From NCBI GenBank assembly GCA_011525875.1, contig WYBN01000009.1, positions 310,001 to 374,000 of the forward strand: a stretch of 64,000 bases of DNA, given 5' to 3'. The DNA comes from Melioribacteraceae bacterium (GTDB taxonomy: Bacteria > Bacteroidota > Ignavibacteria > Ignavibacteriales > Melioribacteraceae). The position numbers were made by a program, and so were the translations under genes. Shown in pieces: positions 44,172 to 52,067 of this stretch (position 1 is its first letter; each line of letters starts with the position of its first letter). A model generated the notes under the pieces. That model worked only from the letters and a program-made list of their open reading frames with translations. It was not told the origin of the DNA and ran no database searches.

Positions 44172-44507
44172 TTAATTAAATTTTCTTGTTACTGAGAGTT
44201 CTAAATTTTTTATGATATCCATACCGGCAAGTGATTTTATCTGCGCGGCAGTTCCCGATGCGGTGAATATATCTCCAGCAACCGTTTGGATGTTAATTCC
44301 TTTCCCCTCAATATTTTTTTTGATTTTGTCATCAATATTATTAGTGCACCTTCCAAGAAATTCTATTTGCTCTGAAGGATTTTCTTTCTCGGCGTAATTA
44401 ATTTTCTGCCTTAAAGCAGGATCAACTTTTTCCATGATTGAATTCTCCGATGACGTGCAGGAAATTGATAGAATTGAAATTAAAAACAAAAAAAATGCTC
44501 TTAACAT
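44172..44507 (-). CDS. Lipoprotein resembling a detached subtilisin propeptide/inhibitor
   Basis: A 111-residue predicted lipoprotein with Cys17 in the lipobox LSISC. The ATG at 44507 is chosen because GAGGTAACT precedes it; a longer frame to 44579 lacks this. The C-terminal part contains TVAGDIFTA (residues 75-83), nearly identical to TVAGNIFTA in the propeptide region of the adjacent protease (about 123-131), and the following helix is similar too. That suggests an I9-like fold, as in the stand-alone proteinase-B inhibitors. Probable role: inhibitor or folding helper of the subtilase, kept in the periplasm. This is inferred from alignment by eye. Confidence 0.65.
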   Translation of the reverse strand: MLRAFFLFLISILSISCTSSENSIMEKVDPALRQKINYAEKENPSEQIEFLGRCTNNIDDKIKKNIEGKGINIQTVAGDIFTASGTAAQIKSLAGMDIIKNLELSVTRKFN

Positions 44508-44656
44508 AGTTACCTCAATAAGTGGTTGAAAAAATATTATTTTGTTTTGGGTAACAGAAGTGATTCTTTCCTCATTCAAAACTAAGAAAGCAAAAGATAG
44601 CCCGCAAATGAAAAAAAGTTTCTGATCAAAATTTGATGCGGAACAACATTATCCTA

Positions 44657-47251
44657 TTATCTGACAAAAAGCATTTTTATCGTTTGAAAAGTATTGCCGT
44701 ATTTTAATCTGCAGAAATAAACACCGCTCGATAGATTTTCAGCATTGAATTCAACTTCATAACTTCCTGAGGATTTCGGCTCGTTGACCAATGCTGCAAC
44801 CTCTTTACCAAGAATATCATAAACGCGGAGGGATACACTTCCAAGCGCCTCCTCGGTTATCTGAGGAATAACAAATTTAATTTTCGTCGCTGGATTAAAC
44901 GGATTCGGATAGTTTTGATAGAGTCGAAAATCAACGGCTGATAAATCGCCGTCATCGCTTATCCCGGTGATCTGACTCAATAATTTTCTTTCGTAGGATC
45001 CGCTGCCGTGCGTTGCAATTCTAACTTTTTTGTTCGATTCCGAAATTGTAATATTGGTTACCATACATGCATCCGGAAGCCCTTCGTTCAAAATTATCCA
45101 CGATGCGCCGCCGTCATCGGAAAAGAAAACTCCGAGATCATTTCCCAAATAAAGATTATTTAGCGCAAAGGGATCGACGGCAATTGATGCAGCCGGAACA
45201 TCGGGAAGATCCGAACCGATATCAATCCAATTTTCACCGCCGTTTGTCGATTTGAAAAGATGCGAAGTTTCAAACCCGGAAAACGCAGCGTAAATTATCG
45301 AATCATTTTCAGGATCAATCTCAATATCCATTGGATATCTGTCCGGAAGTCCGTTTGTTATATCAATCCACGTCAGACCGCCGGTAGTAGTTTTAAATAT
45401 TTTTGCTCTGCTGTTTATCGGCGCGGTTCCGGCATAAACTACATTTTTATCATACCTGGATACTGCCATGGAAACAGGCGGATTGTTGTCGATTGCGTTT
45501 CCGTTGTTTGCAGCCGACCATGAGCTGCCGCCGTTTGTGGACTTATAAATTACGTTTCTACCAGCGTAAATTATATCCGGATTTGAATTGCTTACAACGA
45601 ACGGGGCAATGAATCCGGTTAAATTATTGCTGCCGGGAATTTCAAGTTTATTCCAAGTAGTTCCTTTATTAGTCGATTTAAGAACATTCAAATAATACCA
45701 AGAGCCGAAGAGAACATTATCATTCGTGGAATTAATGCCTGTCCATGCGCCGTCGCCGCCGATTACTCTTATCCATTCATCAGTTCCGTCGAAAATTGCT
45801 GTTGCATTGTCTTGCAGCCCTCCGAGCGATAAAGACGAATCGGATAGAGAAGTTGAAAAACCGTTGTAAAATTGAGTTGTCTGATAGCCGCCGTTCCGTC
45901 CTGCAAAGCTCTCACCGAAATTTTCAGTAACGAATACTCCTCCGTCAGTGCCAAAAAAAATGATATCCGGATTTTCAGGATGCATGGCAAATGCGTGGTG
46001 ATCTGCGTGAGAATAGTTTGAAGGGCCTTCCGGTCCGCCTGCAGGAACCTTACCGAGATACCGATTATACCAAAAAGACTTTTGTGTGAAACTGCTGCCT
46101 CCGTTGAGCGACTTGAACACGTCAACTCCCATGACTAATATTTTGTTGTAATCTTCGGGATGAATAATGACTCCATGTGAGAACCATCCCTGATAAGATG
46201 CGTAATTTATCGTTGAAACAACCGTCCAGGAATTTCCGCCATCTAAACTCCTGCATAACCATGTTGGCGAAGAACTAGTATAACCTCCGCCGATACTAAG
46301 AAAGATGATGTTCGGATCTCCTAAGTAAACACCGAATAAAGCTTTTCCGCCCCAAACCGAAGGAAGCCCCGTAATTATCCTTTCCCAAGAAGCACCGTCA
46401 TTTACAGTTTTGTAAATTCCTGTGCCTTCACTGCTCATATTTCCGCAGGCAATCAGAATTGAATTTGTATCGGCAGAATTAATAACTAAATCAGTAACCA
46501 TAATCGTCGGGTTTAGCTGTCTCCAGCTCTTGCCGGCATCATTCGACTTAAATAACCCATCTGTAGTTCCGGCGTAAATAGAGTTATGATTAAGAGGATT
46601 TATTTTTATGACTTGAACTCCAGCGCCCTGATTATAATCCCAGTCAAGAGATTTTGACCAGGAAATTCCTCCGTCTGTTGTCATCAAAATTCCGATACCG
46701 TAACTTCCTCTGGTTTCTCTAATTGTAACACCGCCGGAAGTTTTTTGATAATTATATACTTCGCCCGTTCCGATAAATATTTTATTTGAATCGTCAGGTA
46801 CTATAGCGATTGCGCCCACTCCTAAAACCGGAAAACCAGTATTCACGTATTCCCATGCAATTCGTCCGCTGCCCTGATCATAACTTTTCCACAGCCCGCC
46901 GGATGCAGAGCCGGCAAAAATAGTATTCGGATTTTGGGGATTAATCGCGATTGAAATCGTTCTGCCGCCAATATTATTGGGGCCTAAAGCTTCCCATTTG
47001 TCCGTGTTTATTTTTTTATTCGATGAAAAATAACGGGAGACTTTTTTGAATTCTTTTTCAAAACCTTCCGATGGGAACTTATCGAACGGATATGTTCTTG
47101 CCTGATTCCAAAATTGAAGCGCATCTAACGCGCCGGGAAATATCTTCGTCGTTTTTTTGACTGTATCGTTATCTATGCTCATGAATAAAGCAAAAGAAAC
47201 CATCGAAATTGGAACGATAAATTTATGCGCGGTTTTCGTAAACATTTTCAA
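44657..47251 (-). CDS. T9SS-exported beta-propeller protein (VPS10/BNR-like)
   Basis: An 864-residue secreted protein. Repeated blocks such as NPNTIFAGSASGGLWKS, GGISWSKS and GASWERI are sialidase-like Asp-box/VPS10-type propeller repeats, with perhaps two propellers across residues 60-770. The C-terminal YQNYPNPFNPATKIKF segment begins a T9SS type A sorting domain (about 790-864). The propeller repeats bind ligand or glycan in relatives; no hydrolase catalytic set can be identified. Its sorting domain is strikingly like that of the next subtilase, suggesting a recent shared module. Confidence 0.87.
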   Translation of the reverse strand: MKMFTKTAHKFIVPISMVSFALFMSIDNDTVKKTTKIFPGALDALQFWNQARTYPFDKFPSEGFEKEFKKVSRYFSSNKKINTDKWEALGPNNIGGRTISIAINPQNPNTIFAGSASGGLWKSYDQGSGRIAWEYVNTGFPVLGVGAIAIVPDDSNKIFIGTGEVYNYQKTSGGVTIRETRGSYGIGILMTTDGGISWSKSLDWDYNQGAGVQVIKINPLNHNSIYAGTTDGLFKSNDAGKSWRQLNPTIMVTDLVINSADTNSILIACGNMSSEGTGIYKTVNDGASWERIITGLPSVWGGKALFGVYLGDPNIIFLSIGGGYTSSSPTWLCRSLDGGNSWTVVSTINYASYQGWFSHGVIIHPEDYNKILVMGVDVFKSLNGGSSFTQKSFWYNRYLGKVPAGGPEGPSNYSHADHHAFAMHPENPDIIFFGTDGGVFVTENFGESFAGRNGGYQTTQFYNGFSTSLSDSSLSLGGLQDNATAIFDGTDEWIRVIGGDGAWTGINSTNDNVLFGSWYYLNVLKSTNKGTTWNKLEIPGSNNLTGFIAPFVVSNSNPDIIYAGRNVIYKSTNGGSSWSAANNGNAIDNNPPVSMAVSRYDKNVVYAGTAPINSRAKIFKTTTGGLTWIDITNGLPDRYPMDIEIDPENDSIIYAAFSGFETSHLFKSTNGGENWIDIGSDLPDVPAASIAVDPFALNNLYLGNDLGVFFSDDGGASWIILNEGLPDACMVTNITISESNKKVRIATHGSGSYERKLLSQITGISDDGDLSAVDFRLYQNYPNPFNPATKIKFVIPQITEEALGSVSLRVYDILGKEVAALVNEPKSSGSYEVEFNAENLSSGVYFCRLKYGNTFQTIKMLFVR

Positions 47252-47264
47252 TTGACGACCTTGT

Positions 47265-47726
47265 TCATAGTTGAAAATAATATCTTGCGCCTATAGCGAG
47301 GTCAAGATTCAAATATGTTTCGGGAAATAAATTAAATATGGGCGCCGCTTCAATAAATACATCAATAGGATAATCCTTAAGAAATAATAATAAACCTGCA
47401 ACGCCTCTTACACCGAAAGAATCGGAATGATGATTGTTAGTCCGGAGTCTTACGCCGAACCCGTAATAGAAGGGAATATTGTATTCGGATTTTATCAAAT
47501 CGTTGATATGATACAAATAATCTGCGTGAAGCGACAATCCAGTTCTGACGCCGACAAACGAATAAGCAAGCGCAAAATCAACCGCATTACTTTCTGTGAT
47601 CCAATATTTAGCGCTGATACCGGTAGGTTCGCCGAATATTACGCCTATTCCTAGGTCGGATTTCTGAGCCTCAACGGGCAGATTGAAAAATAAACTCAAT
47701 AGAAAAATTGAAATGATAACACGCAT
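47265..47726 (-). CDS. Small outer-membrane beta-barrel protein
   Basis: A 153-residue protein with a signal peptide (about 1-20, ending PVEAQ). Eight or so amphipathic strands follow (LGIGVIFGEPTGISAKYW, LSLHADYLYH, YYGFGVRLRTN) and the C-terminus ends with a barrel-like aromatic (GARYYFQL). The general look resembles small barrels of the DUF3996 type, but I do not claim a family. It lies 13 bases upstream of the T9SS propeller gene on the same strand, so they are probably co-transcribed. The function is unknown. Confidence 0.72.
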   Translation of the reverse strand: MRVIISIFLLSLFFNLPVEAQKSDLGIGVIFGEPTGISAKYWITESNAVDFALAYSFVGVRTGLSLHADYLYHINDLIKSEYNIPFYYGFGVRLRTNNHHSDSFGVRGVAGLLLFLKDYPIDVFIEAAPIFNLFPETYLNLDLAIGARYYFQL

Positions 47727-47876
47727 TGTTTACCCCAGAGATTTCAAATGTTTTTACAAAACTAATTTTTTTATATACAATATTAAACATATAAATTAAC
47801 GTACTATTTTATTAAAAATAACTTCTGATTATCGGAATGAGTAATTTTACATATAAATTTTATCAGAGGAAAAATT

Positions 47877-49376
47877 ATGGAAGCCCCAAAAAAGTTTGAC
47901 ATTCAGGCTTACGTCAAAAAATCTTTAGCAGCATTCGACTACAGCAAGAATGAGACTGCAATAATTTTAGCCGCAGGCCACGGGAAAAGGATTAAATCCG
48001 AAACTTCAAAAATGCTTCATAAAATTTGGGGTAAGCCAACAGTAAAAAGAGTCTACGAGGCTTGCGGAAAAGGACTTGAGAAAGCAAATATTATTGTTGT
48101 GATTGGCATTAAAGCAGAAGATGTTCTTAATTCTCTTATAGCAAACGGCGAAATTTCATTTGCATATCAAGCTCAGCAGAAAGGAACCGGACATGCCGTA
48201 CAGATTGCTTTGGAAAATATTGATCACAAAAAATACGAGGGGATAGTTTATGTATTTCCCGGCGACATGGGCTTGATTGATGACCAAACGGTTTCAGCTT
48301 TCAGAAAAAAATTCCGAGAGTCGGACTCCGATATGATGGTATTGACCGGATTATATGAGGGCAGCCCCGAAACAAACAGTTACGGAAGAATAATCAGAGT
48401 AAAAGAAAAAGACTTAAACGGAAATCCTTCGGGCGATGATTTCGGGAAGGTGATTGAAATAATGGAGAATAAAGATATTCTATCTCTGGAGGGGAATAAG
48501 CATTACATCGTCCATTTTAATAAAAGACAATACGCTTTCACAAAAGAGGAACTGATAAATAATAACGAGTTTAATTCAGGCGTTTATGCCTTTAAGTTCA
48601 AACATCTTGCTGAACATATTAACAGCATTACAAGCGATAATGCTCAGAATGAAATTTATATCACTGATCTCATAGCGCTGTTTAATAAATCCGGATTAAC
48701 AGTATCGGCTTCTCACCCCGAAGACCAAACCGTATTAATCGGCTTTAACAATAAATCAGTTTTGAAGCAGATGGAATCAATTGCCCGGAGCAAGACTTAT
48801 GAAACCCTGAAAGATATTATAGAAATAGAAGACCCGGATGATTTTTTTATTAATGATGAAACCGTTCAAAAAATTCTGGAATTAGACCGAAACGGTCAGC
48901 CTTTGGATATAAGAATCGGCAAAGGAGCTTATCTCGGAAACGGCGTTATTCCAAATTACAGGTTGAACATAAAGAAGAATTCATACCTTGACGGTAATAT
49001 TAAACTCGGAGAAAATGTAACCATCTGGGAAAATGTTTACCTATCCACATTCCCCCAGCAGAACTTTATTATCGGAAACAATGTGGAGATTTTCTGGGGC
49101 GATATTATAAAGGGTAATATAATTATCGGCGATAATTCACGAATTGAATCAAGCGTAAATATGACTGGAAGCGACTTATTCCCTTTGAGAATAGGGAATA
49201 ATGTTACGATTAAAGGCACAAGCTATTTATTCGGAAGCATAATTGAAGACAATGTTTTTATTGAGCACTGCGTGCTTATTAAAAAGAAAGTTTTAAATAA
49301 AGACGGCAAGAAAGAGAAAAAAGTTCTGTTCTATCTGCCAAAACCGGAAGGCTCTCAACTGGTAGAGGATATATAG
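47877..49376 (+). CDS. GlmU-like nucleotidyltransferase with left-handed beta-helix tail
   Basis: A 499-residue protein. Residues 25-300 form a nucleotidyltransferase domain with the pyrophosphorylase loop ILAAGHGKRIKSETSKMLHKIWGKP and a UDP-sugar-like QAQQKGTGHAVQIAL. The C-terminal part (about 345-480) carries hexapeptide-repeat helix turns. The usual GlmU acetyl-CoA-binding acetyltransferase signatures are not evident, and it has about 20 extra N-terminal residues. It may make UDP-GlcNAc or another sugar nucleotide, but a true GlmU cannot be asserted. The start follows AGAGGA. The hairpin at 49380-49402 follows its stop. Confidence 0.75.
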   Translation: MEAPKKFDIQAYVKKSLAAFDYSKNETAIILAAGHGKRIKSETSKMLHKIWGKPTVKRVYEACGKGLEKANIIVVIGIKAEDVLNSLIANGEISFAYQAQQKGTGHAVQIALENIDHKKYEGIVYVFPGDMGLIDDQTVSAFRKKFRESDSDMMVLTGLYEGSPETNSYGRIIRVKEKDLNGNPSGDDFGKVIEIMENKDILSLEGNKHYIVHFNKRQYAFTKEELINNNEFNSGVYAFKFKHLAEHINSITSDNAQNEIYITDLIALFNKSGLTVSASHPEDQTVLIGFNNKSVLKQMESIARSKTYETLKDIIEIEDPDDFFINDETVQKILELDRNGQPLDIRIGKGAYLGNGVIPNYRLNIKKNSYLDGNIKLGENVTIWENVYLSTFPQQNFIIGNNVEIFWGDIIKGNIIIGDNSRIESSVNMTGSDLFPLRIGNNVTIKGTSYLFGSIIEDNVFIEHCVLIKKKVLNKDGKKEKKVLFYLPKPEGSQLVEDI

Positions 49377-49379
49377 ATT

Positions 49380-49402
49380 CCGGTCCTGTAACACAGAACC
49401 GG
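49380..49402. terminator. Hairpin after the nucleotidyltransferase gene
   Basis: The 10-base arms CCGGTCCTGT (49380-49389) and ACAGAACCGG (49393-49402) have one C-A mismatch and a 3-base loop. They begin just past the stop at 49376. The T-run is weak. Confidence 0.6.
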
Positions 49403-49474
49403 ATTAAACAAAAGCATTTAGTAATTTGTAGATTTAAGTCAATCTATGATCAAAAGTTTAAAATCAGCTTTTTA

Positions 49475-49735
49475 TTATTTTGCCTGCAGCTGATTAACAT
49501 ATTTTGTTAAAGAGGATTTTCTCCTTGCGGCGGTATTCTTGTGGATTTTCCCTTTTCCGGCAGCATTATCGATAAACGAAACAGCTTCTTTCAACAAATC
49601 GCCGGCTTTTGATTTATCTTCCTCGTTGAATACTTTCTTAATTAGTGTTCTAAGCTTTGATAAAACCGCTTGATTTCTCTCACGTTTCTTTGCGCTTGTT
49701 TTGATTCTTTTTTTTGCTGACTTATGATGAGCCAT
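49475..49735 (-). CDS. rpsT: 30S ribosomal protein S20
   Basis: An 86-residue ribosomal protein that binds the 5' domain of 16S rRNA. MAHHKSAKKRIKTSAKKRERNQAVLSKLRTLIKKVF is the typical start; KGKIHKNTAARRKSSLTKYV is the conserved end. It is a single transcript with a convergent neighbour. Confidence 0.97.
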   Translation of the reverse strand: MAHHKSAKKRIKTSAKKRERNQAVLSKLRTLIKKVFNEEDKSKAGDLLKEAVSFIDNAAGKGKIHKNTAARRKSSLTKYVNQLQAK

Positions 49736-50049
49736 CTTTTCCCTTTATTTTTGTAAAAAAGTGCCGAAATATAGTTCTATTCAAATTTTAAGTCAAATAC
49801 AGCCTGAAATCCCCTTTATTTAATTGCTTTGTAAAAGGGTGAAACTTACATGCATCAAAAAATAATAAATAACCAGGAAAAATATTTATTGAATAGAAAT
49901 AGTATTCTAAACAAAGCCGTTTAAGGAACCGAATAGATTTTAACTGATTATATGTTTTATTTATGATTTTGGGAAATGTATATTCCCACACTTCCTTTAA
50001 TAATACTTCTTAATTTATTATTTTTGCATCCCAATTTGCAAAAGTGAGT
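49736..50049. other. Intergenic region between rpsT and queE
   Basis: About 314 bases between divergent genes. A frame on the minus strand around 49788-49991 has no ribosome site or recognisable product. TGGGAA/TTCCCA form a small repeat at 49970-49988, and a TTTTGCA/TGCAAAA pair lies just before queE (listed separately). No riboswitch consensus was recognised. Confidence 0.6.
50022..50043 (+). promoter_or_regulatory. Inverted repeat immediately before queE
   Basis: TTTTGCA (50022-50028) and TGCAAAA (50037-50043) can pair around an 8-base loop. The repeat ends directly before the GTG at 50044 and seven bases before the likely ATG at 50050, so it could affect translation start. It does not match a preQ1 riboswitch that I know. 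Confidence 0.3.
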
Positions 50050-50688
50050 ATGCTTAAAGTAAACGAAATATTTTATTCAATTCAGGGTGAAAGTTCCGCT
50101 GCCGGACTGCCTTGCGTCTTTATCCGTTTAACTTATTGTAATTTGAGGTGTGCTTACTGCGATACTGAATATGCATTTTACGAGGGGTCGGAAAAATCCA
50201 TTGATGAAATAATTGCCGCGGTAAAAAAATTCAACTGCAATCTTGTAGAATTAACCGGAGGCGAGCCTCTCTTCCAGGAAAATTCAAAACTGCTTTTGAG
50301 CAGGCTATGCGACGAAGGATTTGAAGTTATGCTCGAAACAGGGGGCAGTCTCCCAATCATTGATGTTGATAAAAGGGTTAGAATAATACTTGATTTGAAA
50401 TGCCCTTCAAGTAAAATGGTAAAGAAGAATCTTTTTGAAAATATTGAACACCTCAAATCCGGCGATGAAATAAAATTTGTGGTCGGCACAAGAGAGGATT
50501 ATGAATGGACTAAAAGTGTAATAAATAAATACGCTTTAACCGAAAAATTTAGCGTTCTTCTTTCTGTCGTGTTTAATGATTTGGAACCGGTTACGCTTGT
50601 TAATTGGATTTTGGAAGATAAATTAAAGGTTAGGTTTCAGCTGCAGCTGCATAAGTTTATTTGGCATCCCGAAACCAAAGGGGTATAA
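50050..50688 (+). CDS. queE: 7-carboxy-7-deazaguanine synthase
   Basis: A 212-residue radical SAM enzyme that makes 7-carboxy-7-deazaguanine for queuosine. The cluster motif is Cys30-x3-Cys34-x2-Cys37 in RLTYCNLRCAYCDTEYAF. YSIQGESSAAGLPCVFIR and VELTGGEPLFQ are diagnostic. The ATG at 50050 is preferred to the GTG at 50044. It is followed after 21 bases by queD on the same strand; queC is not in the window. Confidence 0.95.
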   Translation: MLKVNEIFYSIQGESSAAGLPCVFIRLTYCNLRCAYCDTEYAFYEGSEKSIDEIIAAVKKFNCNLVELTGGEPLFQENSKLLLSRLCDEGFEVMLETGGSLPIIDVDKRVRIILDLKCPSSKMVKKNLFENIEHLKSGDEIKFVVGTREDYEWTKSVINKYALTEKFSVLLSVVFNDLEPVTLVNWILEDKLKVRFQLQLHKFIWHPETKGV

Positions 50689-50709
50689 TCGAATTTAACG
50701 GAGACAGTA

Positions 50710-51126
50710 ATGCGTATAGCAAAAGAGTTCAGATGGGAAATGGGTCATCGACTCATATATCATGAGGGCAAATGCAAGAATCTGCACGGTCATTCTTATA
50801 AAATGATGGTCGAATTTAAAGGCAAGCCTGATAACAACGGTATGGTATTGGATTTTTATGACGTCAAAGAAATTATACAACCTTTAATTGAGGAGCTGGA
50901 CCATTCGTTCATGGTTAAAAGCGATGATGCCGAATTAATTGATGTCCTCGATAAGTTGAAGTCGAAATATATTCTTGTTGATTTTCACTCAACCGCCGAA
51001 AACATCTGCTATTACTTTCTGGATAAAATCAAATCGTCAAAACTTCCTTCATCAATTGAAAAAATTAAGGTTAGGGTTTTCGAAACAGAGACCACTTACG
51101 CCGAGGACGAGATAAATCTTAAGTAA
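50710..51126 (+). CDS. queD: 6-carboxy-5,6,7,8-tetrahydropterin synthase
   Basis: A 138-residue enzyme of the 6-pyruvoyl-tetrahydropterin synthase fold. The zinc ligands are His13 (EMGHRL), His26 and His28 (LHGHSY), and the catalytic Cys22 is in GKCKNLHGHSYK. DFHSTAENICYYFLD and VRVFETETTYAE contain the conserved His and Glu positions. It supplies the substrate for QueE, encoded next to it, so queED is an operon for queuosine precursor synthesis. Confidence 0.95.
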   Translation: MRIAKEFRWEMGHRLIYHEGKCKNLHGHSYKMMVEFKGKPDNNGMVLDFYDVKEIIQPLIEELDHSFMVKSDDAELIDVLDKLKSKYILVDFHSTAENICYYFLDKIKSSKLPSSIEKIKVRVFETETTYAEDEINLK

Positions 51127-51134
51127 AAAGTAAT

Positions 51135-52067
51135 TCACTTTCCCGAATTAATCAATTCGTATACATTCTTTGCAATCTTCTCGAATTTTTCTAAGGCATG
51201 GATTTCTTCTAGAGGAAGGAAACATGCTATAATGAAAGGACTTTTTCCGTTATCTACAATTCCGACATCGTTTGTCCAAAAAGAAAACCAGCCGGTTTTA
51301 TGATAGAACATGACATTATCAGGGAATCCGGCTGCCAATTTTGTTTTGTCAAGCTGGCGTCCTAATAATGTTTTCAATTGTTGGCTTACCCAGTGGTTTA
51401 CTAATTTGTCTTTATAGATCAAATACATGAAATCAGCAGCGTGCAGTGCGCAGGTCTCTGTTCCTCTTATTTTTTCGTAGCCCGGGTCTTCGTATTTGCG
51501 GCTTAAAAATTTGCGGGTGACTTCGCTGCCGTGCCAGTTATATTTATGAATGAGAGCATTAATGTTTTCGCGCTTTGCAAGGTCGATTAGACAATTGGCG
51601 GCGGAATTATCGCTTCGGGTTATCATCAAATCCAGAAGATAATTTACTGTAACGGTATCGCCGTCCTTTAACAGGGGACGGGGGTCGGATAAAATTTCCT
51701 TTGCCCGGTCTACATCATTCGGTGATTTTATTATGTAGTGCGAGTAAAGCGTGTATCTGCCTTGAGAGATCTGATTCAATACTTCTGCCGCAACATACAT
51801 CTTGTAAACGGAAGCGGGGTAAATAAAATTGTCGTAGTTGACGCCGCCGAAATGTGCCATACCGTTTTTAAATATGATCACAGCTAAAGATATCTGCTCA
51901 CTTCCGTCTTCACCGACATCAAAATCATCGTTCAGATTCAGAGTTTCAGTAATATTATACAAAGCCTGCGAGAGTTCTTCATCAAAAATGTAATACGGCG
52001 GGACTTCAACTTTTTGCGGATATGCAGCATTCATAAACAAAAGGGAAAAAATAAAAATCTTCATCAT
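51135..52067 (-). CDS. Class A beta-lactamase-like serine hydrolase
   Basis: A 310-residue periplasmic protein with a signal sequence (about 1-16). The penicillin-recognising motifs are present: Ser86-x-x-Lys89 (PASVYK), Ser152-Asp153-Asn154 (RSDNS) and Lys257-Thr258-Gly259 (HKTGW). A clear class A omega-loop Glu could not be assigned. Length and order suit the beta-lactamase2 family, often enzymes of unknown substrate. The gene directly follows proS with a four-base overlap, an unlikely place for an acquired resistance gene, so a housekeeping peptidoglycan role is more plausible. Confidence 0.85.
   Translation of the reverse strand: MMKIFIFSLLFMNAAYPQKVEVPPYYIFDEELSQALYNITETLNLNDDFDVGEDGSEQISLAVIIFKNGMAHFGGVNYDNFIYPASVYKMYVAAEVLNQISQGRYTLYSHYIIKSPNDVDRAKEILSDPRPLLKDGDTVTVNYLLDLMITRSDNSAANCLIDLAKRENINALIHKYNWHGSEVTRKFLSRKYEDPGYEKIRGTETCALHAADFMYLIYKDKLVNHWVSQQLKTLLGRQLDKTKLAAGFPDNVMFYHKTGWFSFWTNDVGIVDNGKSPFIIACFLPLEEIHALEKFEKIAKNVYELINSGK

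Noticed and set aside
49788..49991. Minus-strand frame before rpsT
   Set aside because: No ribosome site, low-complexity A/T-rich translation and no recognisable motif.
50022..50043. preQ1 riboswitch before queE
   Set aside because: The hairpin lacks the short pseudoknot-like consensus of known preQ1 classes.
51135..52067. Acquired antibiotic-resistance gene
   Set aside because: Overlap with proS and ordinary base composition argue against recent transfer.
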